A stretch of DNA of 64,000 nucleotides from contig NZ_LVWJ02000014.1 in NCBI RefSeq assembly GCF_001625015.1, positions 620,001 through 684,000 of the forward strand. Direction: 5' to 3'. Under the pieces are notes generated by a model that saw only the letters and a list, made by a program, of their open reading frames with translations, had not been told where the DNA came from and searched no databases. Origin of the DNA: Lewinella sp. 4G2. GTDB taxonomy: Bacteria; Bacteroidota; Bacteroidia; Chitinophagales; Saprospiraceae. Positions 6,694 to 15,801 of this stretch are shown here, one piece after another (the first letter of the stretch is position 1; every line of letters starts with the position of its first letter). The position numbers were made by a program, and so were the translations under genes.

Positions 6694-8409
6694 TTAAGAA
6701 ACCGTGGCAATAGCCGGTTTTTTGATCGGTTCGAAGTGGCCGGTTACCGAAGGATTTTCCAGGCCAACTTCGTGGCAGTGCGCTTCTACACCCAGTCCCT
6801 GGCGGGGGAACAATTCACATAGTTGTTGGTAATCGGCGAGTGCGGAAGCGAGGTCTTCCCGGGTAAGTTCATTGAGGTAGCCACAGGTACCAATGCCTCC
6901 TTTCGGTAGCGGAGCGGCTAGGTTGCCACCGCGTTTCTGCGTCACGCGCTCCTGTGCTTCGAAGATCAGGTCGCTTTCCTCCAGAACGGGGTGCCAGAGA
7001 CTAAGCTCGAAGTTGCTGATCAAGCGCATGATCCGGTCCCGTTCCTCGGCGGTGATCCACCCCTGCAGGTAGCTGAGGTAGGCGCCGAATCCCATCCCAC
7101 AACCCACGGCGTGGCCGTGTAGCATGCCCGATGGAATTTCGAAGCCCGGCGACCAGGTATGCCCGTACGCATGGGGGCGGCACTGGTGGGTTTCGTAAAG
7201 GTTACCGTACTCCGCCTCCACGTAACTCCGCATCGCGGCGGAGAGCACCCGGTTCCCCCGTTCCTTCAGGTCTGCGGAATTGGTATCCGCGCCAAAGTGG
7301 GTATCCACCAGCGCGAAGCCGGTTTCCTCCAGCAATTCAAATAGGGCCAGGTCCTTTACGACGGCCATCTTAATGATCTCGGCGACGCCGTGCCGCATCC
7401 ACCCCTTGCGCAAGGAGCGGAAGAAGGTCCGGTCCGTGATGGTCATCACGGGCGCGTGGTAAGCGCCGAACAGGTTTTTGTAGCCGTGCCCGTCGCAGCA
7501 GGTACGGGGGGAAGGCCCGGCATCAATTCCAGCAACAATTGAGGTGGCCAGCATCACGTAGGGGGTATTTCGGTGGTACAGGGCGCAGGCCAGGCCGGCG
7601 GTATCCGCCAGTACTCCACCTCCGACTACCAGGACCGGCTCCTCGCGGGATACACCGGCATTCTTGAAATCACCGAGGAGTAGTTCGACCATTCTGATGC
7701 CCTTATCCACTTCCATGGCGCGGTACACCAGCTTGGTCAGTTTGATCCCGTGGTAAGCAAAGTAAGCGTTAATCTCCTCACCGTAGTGCTCTTCCACATT
7801 GGCATCGACGACGCTCACGCAGCGGCCCAGTGGTTGGTAAAGCTTCAGCAGTACGTCACTCTCGAAGTTCAGTACGTCCTCGGTGATGAGGATTTCGGTC
7901 ATGGCTGACGTCGACATCACGGCTTCGATGCGCTGCCCGTCGCCTTCGTAGGTGACCTGACCCGAAGAATTACGGTAGCTCGAGGTGGGGTAGATCGCGT
8001 GTGGATCCTCCTCTTCCAGCCGGGAGAAAAGTTGCTCGTAGAACTCCCGCTTCCCCCCTTTCAGCAATAGCTTCTTAAGGGCATTTTGGCCGTTTGGTCC
8101 CGTTCGCACGTCAGCGGCGAACCGTTCCCACGTGAGTAGCTCGGTGGGTGTCAGGTTGGCCGCAAGCCTGGTGAGTAGCGTAAACAACTTGCCTACGGGC
8201 ATCGCGTAGACCGTCTTCAGTTGCCGCAGCGCGGATACGGATTCAACGCCGAGACCGGCAGCGCTACTGCTGTGAGAGAAGCCCTCAGAAAAGGCATCGG
8301 CCTGGCGAAGCAGCTCGACCAAAACACGAAAGCTATTGCTCTCTAACGTTGATTGTAGTGACTCGGGAGTAGGTAATTGTTTAAAGGCGCTGGCAATTCT
8401 TGTAAGCAA
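6694..8409 (-). CDS. mysA: MysA: sedoheptulose 7-phosphate cyclase (DDGS-type) with N-terminal extension
   Basis: 571 residues against about 410 for typical members; the extra 150-160 residues are N-terminal and not recognised. The cyclase domain begins near STSAMTEILITEDV. It has the NAD-binding VLVVGGGVLADTAGLACALY, then PYVMLATSIVAGIDAGPSP, YKNLFGAYHAPV, GVAEIIKMAVVKD and the metal histidine region AYGHTWSPGFE with a later MLHGHAVG. Family members cyclise sedoheptulose 7-phosphate to desmethyl-4-deoxygadusol, 2-epi-5-epi-valiolone or 2-epi-valiolone. Sequence alone does not settle the subtype, but mysB and mysC downstream point to desmethyl-4-deoxygadusol. The only start between the upstream stop (8425) and the first internal ATG is TTG at 8409, so the exact N-terminus is uncertain. 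First gene of the operon. Confidence 0.87.
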   Translation of the reverse strand: MLTRIASAFKQLPTPESLQSTLESNSFRVLVELLRQADAFSEGFSHSSSAAGLGVESVSALRQLKTVYAMPVGKLFTLLTRLAANLTPTELLTWERFAADVRTGPNGQNALKKLLLKGGKREFYEQLFSRLEEEDPHAIYPTSSYRNSSGQVTYEGDGQRIEAVMSTSAMTEILITEDVLNFESDVLLKLYQPLGRCVSVVDANVEEHYGEEINAYFAYHGIKLTKLVYRAMEVDKGIRMVELLLGDFKNAGVSREEPVLVVGGGVLADTAGLACALYHRNTPYVMLATSIVAGIDAGPSPRTCCDGHGYKNLFGAYHAPVMTITDRTFFRSLRKGWMRHGVAEIIKMAVVKDLALFELLEETGFALVDTHFGADTNSADLKERGNRVLSAAMRSYVEAEYGNLYETHQCRPHAYGHTWSPGFEIPSGMLHGHAVGCGMGFGAYLSYLQGWITAEERDRIMRLISNFELSLWHPVLEESDLIFEAQERVTQKRGGNLAAPLPKGGIGTCGYLNELTREDLASALADYQQLCELFPRQGLGVEAHCHEVGLENPSVTGHFEPIKKPAIATVS

Positions 8410-8611
8410 AACAGTGAATTTAGGTTAGGATAATTGTGGGTCACAAAGCCCTCGCAATACATAATTGCGGGCCTAACTGAAGTCGCTGCAGAAAGTTTAT
8501 CGACAGTTTTTCCCAACAATTGGATCGCGTGATTAACAATATCACTACGAGAATCCTGCAATTATTCATACTGATTGGCGGCTTCTCGTACCATGATTTC
8601 AGATCCATTCG

Positions 8612-8628
8612 GGCGCTGCCGCAGGTGC
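8612..8628. repeat. 17-bp dispersed repeat, copy 2 (A variant)
   Basis: GGCGCTGCCGCAGGTGC in the mysA/Ddl-PASTA divergent spacer. Its last bases run into a small perfect hairpin. Confidence 0.85.
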
Positions 8629-8880
8629 CACATTGTGTGGCAAGAACGCAAAAGGATGCCCTGACGAATCATTCGCCTGCGCCCTAAAATTGGGTATCAG
8701 AAATCAATGTTGGCGCTAGCTGACGGTGTACCCACCCAGTCCAATATTAGCTCCCTCGCCGGGCACCAGATCCAACAATGCCCTCACCCTAAAGGACTAC
8801 TAAACGGCTCTAACTCCAGCGCATCCTCCCCCCACCCCTACGGATACTAAACCAATAAAACACGTCCCGCCCCCGCGCGT

Positions 8881-8888
8881 TACCTTCG
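8881..8888 (+). promoter_or_regulatory. -7 promoter element of the Ddl-PASTA gene
   Basis: TACCTTCG, one base off the Bacteroidota -7 consensus TAnnTTTG, 36 bp before the ATG at 8924. No obvious -33 TTG. Confidence 0.4.
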
Positions 8889-8923
8889 TGGCTGCTTTTC
8901 ATCACTCCCGTAGCCGGTAGCTC

Positions 8924-11900
8924 ATGCGCATCAAAGTAGGCATCTTTTTCGGCGGCCCCAGCCGCGAACGTGAAATCTCTTTCGCCGGCGGGCGGACGGT
9001 CTACGACAACTTGGATAAGGCCCTCTTCGAGCCCGTCCCCATCTTCGTGGATAGCCACCGCAAGTGGCACCTGCTGGACTGGCAGTACCTCTACCGGGGC
9101 ACGATCCGCGACTTCTTCCCACCCATCGACCTGGCACCCGCGTCAGCGCATGGGTTCCAAGTGTACCAGGAAAGCTTGGGGCCTTTGGATGAGCTCAGCC
9201 TCGAAGCCATGGGCAAGAAAATCGGCCGCCGCCTCCGCCGCCACGAACTGCCGGAACTGATCGACGTCGCTTTCCTCGCCCTCCACGGCGAATACGGGGA
9301 GGATGGCCAACTCCAAAAAGAACTCGAATACGCGGGCATCCCCTACACCGGCTCCGGCGTGGAGGCCAGCGAGATCGGAATGGACAAGGCCGTCCAGAAA
9401 CAATTAATGCAGGCAGAAGGCTTCCCTTCCCCGCCCATCCTCGTCATCGAAAACGGTGATTTCGACGGGCGCCAAGTCCAGGAACACTACTACGCTGCGG
9501 AGCAGGAGATTGGCTGGCCCATGGTCGTGCGCCCCGCCCGACAGGGCAGCTCCATCGGGGTGGCTATCCTTAAAGAATCCGACGGGCTGGAAGGCTTCGA
9601 GCGCGCCGTTAACGCGGCCTTCTTCCGGGAGCTCCTCCCCCTCAATGAATACGAGGCCCGCGATGAATTTGAGCGCCTCGAATACGTCCGCAACCTCAGC
9701 GATCTGCGCGACGGCGTGGCCTTCCCCATGGACGCCAAACGGGGCGAACGGGAGATCACCCTCTACACCCCCGACGAACTTTTCGACTACCTCGAAACCG
9801 CCGTGGCCGACCCGGCCGGCTACCCCCTCGTCGTGTTTACCGGCCACCAGTCCGAGGAACGTGTCATCGTGGAAGGTTTCATCGACGGCAAGGAGTTTTC
9901 CACCATCGTGCTGCGGACGCCCGATGGCCGCGCCGTCGCCCTCCCCCCCACCGAGATCGTCAAGCCCAGCAGCGAGCTCTTCGATTACCGCTCCAAGTAT
10001 ATGCCCGGCCGCAGCCGCAAGGTTACGCCGATCGATCTGCCGACCGAACGCATCCAGGCCATCCGCGCCGAGTGTGAGCGGCTCTACGAAACCCTCGGCT
10101 TCCACGTGTACGCACGCATCGATGGTTTCCACACCAAGAGCGGGGAGATCTTCCTCAACGACCCGAACACCACGTCGGGGATGATGCCCTCCAGTTTCTT
10201 TTTCCACCAGGCGGCGGAGATCGGCCTCAACCCCAGTCAGTTCCTCACCTTCATCATTCGCCAGTCTTTGCGCGAACGCGGGTCCGGAGCAAAGGGGATG
10301 GAGGTCGCCCAGGAGTTGGGGACCGCGCTCGACGCAGCGATGGACGCCGCCAAGTCCGCCGCCAACGTCAAGGAGAAAATTGGGGTGATCCTCGGTGGCC
10401 CCAGCTTCGAACGCCACATCAGCGTAGAGTCCGGCCGCAACGTTTTTGAGAAACTGGCGTCGAGCGAAGGCTACCGCCCCATCCCCCTCTTCCTGGAAGC
10501 CACCGGTAAGGGGACTGGCCGCGACGCCTACCAACTGCACCAGCTACCGATCAACCTATTATTAAAGGACAACGCCGACGACATCCGCGACAAGCTGCGC
10601 CACTCCCGCGAGCACGCCGTCATCGCCGAGATCCGGGATGCCTGCGAAGACATTACCGACCGGTACGCGGACCGCGATGTCGTTTTCCACCCCGAACAGA
10701 TTGAGTGGAAGGACCTGCCCCGCCTCGTTGATGGCGCCTTCATCGCCCTCCACGGCCGGCCGGGAGAGGACGGGCAAATCCAGTCCATCCTCGAACCACT
10801 GGGGATCTACTACAATGGCTCCGGCATCGCCAGCAGCCGCGTGACGATTGATAAGTTCGCCACCCTCCGCACTCTCCAGAAAGCAGGATTACCCGTCACC
10901 GAACAGTGGCTCGCCCCCGTTGCGGAATTTCGCGCGGACGAGATGGCTTTCTACGACCAGGTGGAGCAGCGCTTTGGCTACCCCCTCATCGCCAAACCGG
11001 TGGATGACGGCTGTAGCTCCGCCGTCGTCCTCATCAAGGACCGGCAGGAACTCATCGCCTATACCCACCTGACCTTCCGCCCGGCCGGCCTCAACGAACG
11101 GGCCGCCCGCAAGGAGTTAAAGGTCAACGCCAAAGATGAGTGGCCGAGTGGCAAGGAAACCATCCTCTTCGAACGGGCCATCACCGCTGAGGGGGCCGCA
11201 AAGTTCCTGGAGATTACCGGTGGCATGCTCACGCACTACGGGGTGGACGGAGAAGTCCGTTACGAAGTATTCGAACCCAGTGAGACGCTGGCTGGCGGAG
11301 AGATCCTCAGCCTCGAGGAGAAGTTCCTGGCCGGAGAAGGGCAAAACCTGACGCCCGCCCGCCTGGGGACGGACCAACACAGCTACGCCATGATCGCCGG
11401 CCAGGTGAAGGCCGACCTCGAAAAGGCCGCCCGCGCCGTCGCCGTGGAGGGGTACTGCCGCATCGATGCTTTCGTGCGAATCCAACCCGACGGTACGGCC
11501 GTTACGGTACCCATCGAGGTGAACAGTTTGCCGGGGATGACGCCGGCTACGGCCATCTTCCACCAGGCCGCCCTGGCCGGGTACCAACCGGCGGAGTTTA
11601 TTGCCCGCATCCTCGCCTACGGGAAGTCCCGGCGGGATCGGTCGCTGGCCGCGAAAAAGCCCGTTACCCCTACTCCAGCTGCCGCTACTACGGCCGCTAC
11701 CATAATTCCTACCGCTGAGGCTCAGTCCTCCGTATCCGCCCCATCTACCGGTGCGCTTCCTACGGACCCGGCACCTGCGGCAGCGCCCACCGCCGGAGGC
11801 AGTAACGCGGCAAAATTGTCCGGTGCTGCAGCAGTAGCAACGTCCGGAACCGTTTACGATAAATTAATGGCGGATGAACCGACCGCCACTACCCCCGCTA

Positions 11901-12745
11901 CCCCCGCTACGCCCATGACCGCCGATGCACCCGTTAAAACTGGCTTCGTACCCAGTACCCTGGCCCTCCTGAAGAGTGGCTACCTGTGGAAGAACATTGC
12001 CGCAATGTTGCTCTTCTTCCTGCTTTGTTTCTTCGTGGTCAAGTACGGCATCCAGGCGTACACGAGCCACGGGGCCAGCCTCGAACTGCCCGATTTCGTG
12101 GAGATGCAACGCGCGGACGCCGAAGCCCTCGCCGATGACCTCGGCCTCAAACTCAAATTTGAAAAGGGCGCTTTCGACCCCAGCCGCCCACCGGGGACGG
12201 TGACGCGGCAGCACCCCAAGGCGGGCGCCGGCGTGAAGCGGAACCGCAGCATCTACCTCACCATCCTCACGGACGAGGCGCCGATGATCAAACTACCGCC
12301 ATTGACGGGCGAATACGACTATACACAGTACACGACCCGCCTTTCGCGGATGGGCGAGATCTCCTCCAAGATCCGCGAACAGGTGTACGACGGCAAGCAG
12401 GAAGAAAACACGATTCTCCACTTCTTCTACGGCGACCAAAAGATCACCGAGGATGACCTGAAAGGGGGCCGTGTAGAAGTGCCGAAAGGTGCTGAGTTGG
12501 AGTTCGTCGTGACCGTCCGGGAAACCGGCGAGGTGAAGGTGCCCAGCCTCCGCTGCAAGACCTTTGGCGAGGTAGAATTCTTGCTCGATGGCTCCGACCT
12601 CATCGTCGGGAACATCTACGGCAACGTAGCCAGCCGGAGTGATGCATACGTCGTGCGCGTAGAACCCAGTGAGGGCACGATGGTGCCGGTGGGTTCCAAA
12701 TTCAACGTTTACCTCTCCGATAGCCGGCCCGCCAATTGTGACTAA
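8924..12745 (+). CDS. double D-Ala-D-Ala ligase / membrane helix / PASTA fusion protein
   Basis: 1273 residues. Module 1 (about 1-450) and module 2 (about 484-905) each have a Ddl layout: GGPSREREIS and GGPSFERHIS, ALHGEYGEDGQ and ALHGRPGEDGQ, GSGVEASEIGMDK and GSGIASSRVTIDK. Module 2 keeps the metal motif EVNSLPGMT; module 1 reads NDPNTTSGMM and has Arg for the usual ATP-site Lys (VVRPARQGSS). A Pro/Ala/Thr linker (906-1015) precedes one membrane helix (about 1025-1047, AAMLLFFLLCFFVV). The C-terminus has a clear PASTA domain (about 1052-1113), a diverged one, and a third starting VKVPSLRCK. The ligase part would be cytosolic and PASTA periplasmic, where PASTA domains commonly bind peptidoglycan fragments. 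In many Bacteroidota, ddl sits next to a PASTA membrane protein, so a gene fusion plus ddl duplication is plausible. Which module is active is unknown. Confidence 0.85.
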   Translation: MRIKVGIFFGGPSREREISFAGGRTVYDNLDKALFEPVPIFVDSHRKWHLLDWQYLYRGTIRDFFPPIDLAPASAHGFQVYQESLGPLDELSLEAMGKKIGRRLRRHELPELIDVAFLALHGEYGEDGQLQKELEYAGIPYTGSGVEASEIGMDKAVQKQLMQAEGFPSPPILVIENGDFDGRQVQEHYYAAEQEIGWPMVVRPARQGSSIGVAILKESDGLEGFERAVNAAFFRELLPLNEYEARDEFERLEYVRNLSDLRDGVAFPMDAKRGEREITLYTPDELFDYLETAVADPAGYPLVVFTGHQSEERVIVEGFIDGKEFSTIVLRTPDGRAVALPPTEIVKPSSELFDYRSKYMPGRSRKVTPIDLPTERIQAIRAECERLYETLGFHVYARIDGFHTKSGEIFLNDPNTTSGMMPSSFFFHQAAEIGLNPSQFLTFIIRQSLRERGSGAKGMEVAQELGTALDAAMDAAKSAANVKEKIGVILGGPSFERHISVESGRNVFEKLASSEGYRPIPLFLEATGKGTGRDAYQLHQLPINLLLKDNADDIRDKLRHSREHAVIAEIRDACEDITDRYADRDVVFHPEQIEWKDLPRLVDGAFIALHGRPGEDGQIQSILEPLGIYYNGSGIASSRVTIDKFATLRTLQKAGLPVTEQWLAPVAEFRADEMAFYDQVEQRFGYPLIAKPVDDGCSSAVVLIKDRQELIAYTHLTFRPAGLNERAARKELKVNAKDEWPSGKETILFERAITAEGAAKFLEITGGMLTHYGVDGEVRYEVFEPSETLAGGEILSLEEKFLAGEGQNLTPARLGTDQHSYAMIAGQVKADLEKAARAVAVEGYCRIDAFVRIQPDGTAVTVPIEVNSLPGMTPATAIFHQAALAGYQPAEFIARILAYGKSRRDRSLAAKKPVTPTPAAATTAATIIPTAEAQSSVSAPSTGALPTDPAPAAAPTAGGSNAAKLSGAAAVATSGTVYDKLMADEPTATTPATPATPMTADAPVKTGFVPSTLALLKSGYLWKNIAAMLLFFLLCFFVVKYGIQAYTSHGASLELPDFVEMQRADAEALADDLGLKLKFEKGAFDPSRPPGTVTRQHPKAGAGVKRNRSIYLTILTDEAPMIKLPPLTGEYDYTQYTTRLSRMGEISSKIREQVYDGKQEENTILHFFYGDQKITEDDLKGGRVEVPKGAELEFVVTVRETGEVKVPSLRCKTFGEVEFLLDGSDLIVGNIYGNVASRSDAYVVRVEPSEGTMVPVGSKFNVYLSDSRPANCD
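11771..11787. repeat. 17-bp dispersed repeat inside the Ddl-PASTA linker
   Basis: GCACCTGCGGCAGCGCC, the reverse orientation of the intergenic copies at 2694 and 8612, read in frame as A-P-A-A-A-P from residue 950 within the Pro/Ala/Thr linker. Confidence 0.85.
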
Positions 12746-12916
12746 GTAGCTGACCATTAGGCATAAAGGTTGGTTGGACCCGTTTTGACGCCAATAAGTT
12801 GGCACTGATATCCGAACCGATGATGGTTTATGAGAAGCACTGGGGAAGACCATAAAAGGTCTGTCCCCACAAATTATTCTCCGAGCCCCGGCGTTGTATA
12901 CCCCCAAGAACAGAAC

Positions 12917-15406
12917 ATGATTACAAGATTACTCGCTACGACGGCCCTGTTTATTTTGGCGCTGACCAGCCTTGCGGCCCAGTTCACCATCCAGCCGCTC
13001 GGCGGATACGACACGCCCGGGAGTGATGCTCAAGGAACACCGGTGGAAAAGGTCGATTGCCAACCGATAGACGAAACCGCCTTCACCTTGCTCCGGCCCG
13101 GAGCGTCGCTGGAGCGGCTGATTCAGCCGGACACCTTCAACCTTGAAGGCCCCATCACCTACGCCTGCCAGGGCTGTAACGTGGCGGCGGGTGGCCAGGC
13201 CCTTTTGCGCCGGGATACGCTGATCTACACCGCCAATGCGGACGTGGAAGAAGTGGCCGACACCCTCATCGTACAGGGTTGCGGAAGCGATGGCGAATGT
13301 GGCGAAGAGACGGTGATTGTTATCGTCGTCCAGCGAGAAGGCCGCACCGTCAACCTGCCCACGCAAACCGCGCAACCAGGGCAGAAAATCAACGTAAGCG
13401 GGCCGGCTGATGACTTTGCGCGCAAGGCTTTCTGCCGCTCCATCGAAAACTGCGCGCCGGATTACCTCGGCCGCGACCAACGTTTCTTCTTCATCAATAG
13501 CCAGGCGGAAAGCAACGATTTTGCCTACACGGCCGCGCGCTACGGTGGTACGGATGCCGTGTGCATTCAACTCTGCACTGCATTTGGTTTGTGCGACACT
13601 TACCGTACGGAGATCAACATCAACCGTCCCAGCCTGGGCCTCCCCTTCGTGGATGATTTTAGTGAAGATAACTTCCGCCCGGACGCCAGCTTGTGGCAGG
13701 ACCGGGACGTGCTGATCAACCGGACCTTTGCCCAGCAGCCGCCATCGGTAGGGGTAGCGACCTTTGACGCCGTCGCGTCGGATGGAGCAGCCTACGCTAT
13801 TTCCGGCAGCAACCGGCCGGCCGTCCGGGACTACCTTACTTCCGCGCCCCTCAAAATGAACGGGCAGGATGGTGCGGCCCTCAGCTTCTTTTTGCAACCC
13901 CGTGGTTTGGGTAACCGGCCTGAGCGACAGGACAGCTTCGTCGTCCAATTCTTGCACCCGGAGGGTGATTTCCGCACGGTCCTGGGCGTTGGCGGCCGCT
14001 CCACTACGGAGCCGAGCACGGTCCCCCTCCCCTTCGAGCCCTACCTCATTATGCTCGACGCTGACTACCTCTATGACGGTTTTACCTTCCGTTTTGCCAA
14101 CAAGAGTAGCGAACGAGGAGCGGTAGACATGTGGCACCTCGACTACGTCAAACTGGCCCGGGAAGACAATGATATCACTACGGATGATTTGGCGCTGACG
14201 CAGGTGCCGGGTTCGGTACTGGGGCCACTTACGAGCCTCCCGTTGCGCCACTTCCAGGCGGCGGACGATAACCTGGTAGCTCCGGGGATCGAAGTTGGAG
14301 TATTCAACGTATCCGACGGAGCCATTGAACTCTCCAGCGGAAAGGAAAGTGAGATCACGGTCCTGACGCCGGATTTCAACGTAGTTGCCCTCGGCAACCT
14401 CCAGAATGCGGACGTCACGAACCTCCCCAATAGTTTTCCTTCCCTGACGACCGTTGACCGGCCACTGAACGAAAATTGGACCGGGCTCAGCGCAGTGGAG
14501 AATTACCTGAATGGCCTGCCGCTTACGGAAGAGCCCGTAATTCTGGATACCCGCTTCACCCTCTCCCCGGCGGGTGGTGCTGAATCCAGCTCGCCCGGCT
14601 TCTTGAAAACCCGCGAAAACAACGAACTCTCCACACTCACGATTCTGGACGAGTACATGGCTTACGACGATGGCTCCGCCGAAGCGACCATTGAGTTGAC
14701 GGAGGGGACGGTCACGCTCCAACGTTACGTCGCGTACGTGGAGGATGAACTGCGCGGCATTCAAGTGCGCATCCCCCGGGGCCTGGCCAGTTTCGGTAAC
14801 CAGCAACTGCGGTTGGTCGTCTACTCCGGAGACGCGGAGCCGGACGAACTGATTTACAGCGAAGATTTTGACATCGTCGTACCGGAAGACATCCTGCGCG
14901 ACTCCCTCGAAGGGTTCACGACCTACATTTTTGATACACCGTTCCCCCTTACCGAAGGCGTATTCTTTGTGGGGTGGGAACAGCAGCGGAGTACCGTCCC
15001 CGTCGGAATTGGCTACGACCGAAATACGGCGCCCGCAGCGGGCACGCAATGGTTCAACTTTGGTAGCGGTTGGCGGCAACTGGCCGGCAGCGTCTCGGGT
15101 GCTTTGATGCTCCGCCCTCTGCTGGGTGGTTTCGAAGGCTTTACAACTAGCACACCGGATACGGAACTAGCTACCTCACTCATTGAAGTGTTCCCTAACC
15201 CTACCGACGGTGAACTACGCATCCGCCCAACGGGTGATCTACAATTGAACAACCTGCAATTGCAGCTATTCAGCGCGACGGGCGCTTTATTGCAATCTGC
15301 CACTGGTGTGGATCGTCTCGACCTGCGGAGTTACCCGGCCGGTCTCTACCTGCTGGAGGTGACGGACGGTGCGCGGCGCAGCCAACACAAGATCATCCGC
15401 CAGTAA
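12917..15406 (+). CDS. large secreted protein with T9SS type A sorting domain
   Basis: 829 residues from the ATG at 12917; the longer open frame adds 29 residues before an obvious signal peptide, MITRLLATTALFILALTSLAAQ. The body has no domain I can name: Cys-rich segments around residues 60-90 (CQGCN, CGSDGECGEE) and 165-210 (CRSIENC, CIQLCTAFGLCD), then beta-rich stretches. The last 80 residues are a classical T9SS C-terminal sorting domain: IEVFPNPTDGELRI, a middle LQLFSATGALL, and a final GLYLLEVTDGARRSQHKIIRQ. It should be exported by Sec, then by the type IX system, and anchored or released at the cell surface. The substrate or partner is unknown. It may be transcribed with the Ddl-PASTA gene (171-bp gap) or alone. 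Confidence 0.85.
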   Translation: MITRLLATTALFILALTSLAAQFTIQPLGGYDTPGSDAQGTPVEKVDCQPIDETAFTLLRPGASLERLIQPDTFNLEGPITYACQGCNVAAGGQALLRRDTLIYTANADVEEVADTLIVQGCGSDGECGEETVIVIVVQREGRTVNLPTQTAQPGQKINVSGPADDFARKAFCRSIENCAPDYLGRDQRFFFINSQAESNDFAYTAARYGGTDAVCIQLCTAFGLCDTYRTEININRPSLGLPFVDDFSEDNFRPDASLWQDRDVLINRTFAQQPPSVGVATFDAVASDGAAYAISGSNRPAVRDYLTSAPLKMNGQDGAALSFFLQPRGLGNRPERQDSFVVQFLHPEGDFRTVLGVGGRSTTEPSTVPLPFEPYLIMLDADYLYDGFTFRFANKSSERGAVDMWHLDYVKLAREDNDITTDDLALTQVPGSVLGPLTSLPLRHFQAADDNLVAPGIEVGVFNVSDGAIELSSGKESEITVLTPDFNVVALGNLQNADVTNLPNSFPSLTTVDRPLNENWTGLSAVENYLNGLPLTEEPVILDTRFTLSPAGGAESSSPGFLKTRENNELSTLTILDEYMAYDDGSAEATIELTEGTVTLQRYVAYVEDELRGIQVRIPRGLASFGNQQLRLVVYSGDAEPDELIYSEDFDIVVPEDILRDSLEGFTTYIFDTPFPLTEGVFFVGWEQQRSTVPVGIGYDRNTAPAAGTQWFNFGSGWRQLAGSVSGALMLRPLLGGFEGFTTSTPDTELATSLIEVFPNPTDGELRIRPTGDLQLNNLQLQLFSATGALLQSATGVDRLDLRSYPAGLYLLEVTDGARRSQHKIIRQ

Positions 15407-15499
15407 TACGAGCTTGTTTCCCGATCAATTTTACCCGAATGCCGCGGCCGCTAATCTAAAGCAGCCATCAGGCGTTCTCTCGAAAAAATAGATACCACT

Positions 15500-15799
15500 A
15501 TGGACGCAACGATCCAGGAACTGAAAGAAAGAGAAGCGGGAGATAAGAAGGACTACGTCCTGCTAGACGTGCGTGAAGATTACGAGCGCAGTGAATTCAA
15601 CATTGGCGGTGTCCACGTACCGCTGGGCGACCTCATGGGTTCCCTAGATAAATTGGCCCCCCATAAGGACGAAGAGATCATCGTTTACTGCCGTAGTGGT
15701 AAGCGTTCGGCGATGGCCGCCCAGTTGTTGGGTCAGTCCGGCTTCAGCAATGTCCGTAACCTGGAAGGAGGGATGTTGGCGTGGCTGCGGGAGGCTTAG
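15500..15799 (+). CDS. rhodanese-like domain protein
   Basis: 99 residues, a single stand-alone rhodanese domain. The active-site loop is VYCRSGKRS with Cys64 as the sulfur-carrying nucleophile; the CH2 motif region reads EGGMLAWL. Single-domain rhodaneses of this size accept persulfide sulfur and pass it on to thiols, but the specific partner cannot be read. Cytoplasmic, no signal peptide. It ends 2 bp before the convergent SPOR gene stop, so no terminator separates them. Confidence 0.88.
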   Translation: MDATIQELKEREAGDKKDYVLLDVREDYERSEFNIGGVHVPLGDLMGSLDKLAPHKDEEIIVYCRSGKRSAMAAQLLGQSGFSNVRNLEGGMLAWLREA

Positions 15800-15801
15800 A
15801 G

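Larger units (their letters stand above)
8410..8923. other. divergent intergenic region between mysA and the Ddl-PASTA gene
   Basis: 514 bp without a supported gene. It should hold the promoter of the minus-strand mys operon (no clear -7 box found) and that of the plus-strand gene (-7 box at 8881). A 17-bp repeat copy (8612) is directly followed by a perfect 7-bp stem, TGCCACA-TTG-TGTGGCA (8626-8642). Confidence 0.5.

Noticed and set aside
8343-8561. 72-codon minus-strand frame overlapping the mysA start
   Set aside because: No similarity to MysA N-terminus or any domain; considered as a frameshifted start of mysA but nothing supports it.
9404-10540. 378-codon antisense frame inside the Ddl-PASTA gene
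   Set aside because: Shadow frame; glycine/aspartate-rich composition with no domain.
12929-15079. 716-codon open frame antisense to the T9SS protein gene
   Set aside because: It is a shadow of the GC-rich codon use of the real gene; no signal or recognisable domain, and the opposite strand has a signal peptide and sorting domain.
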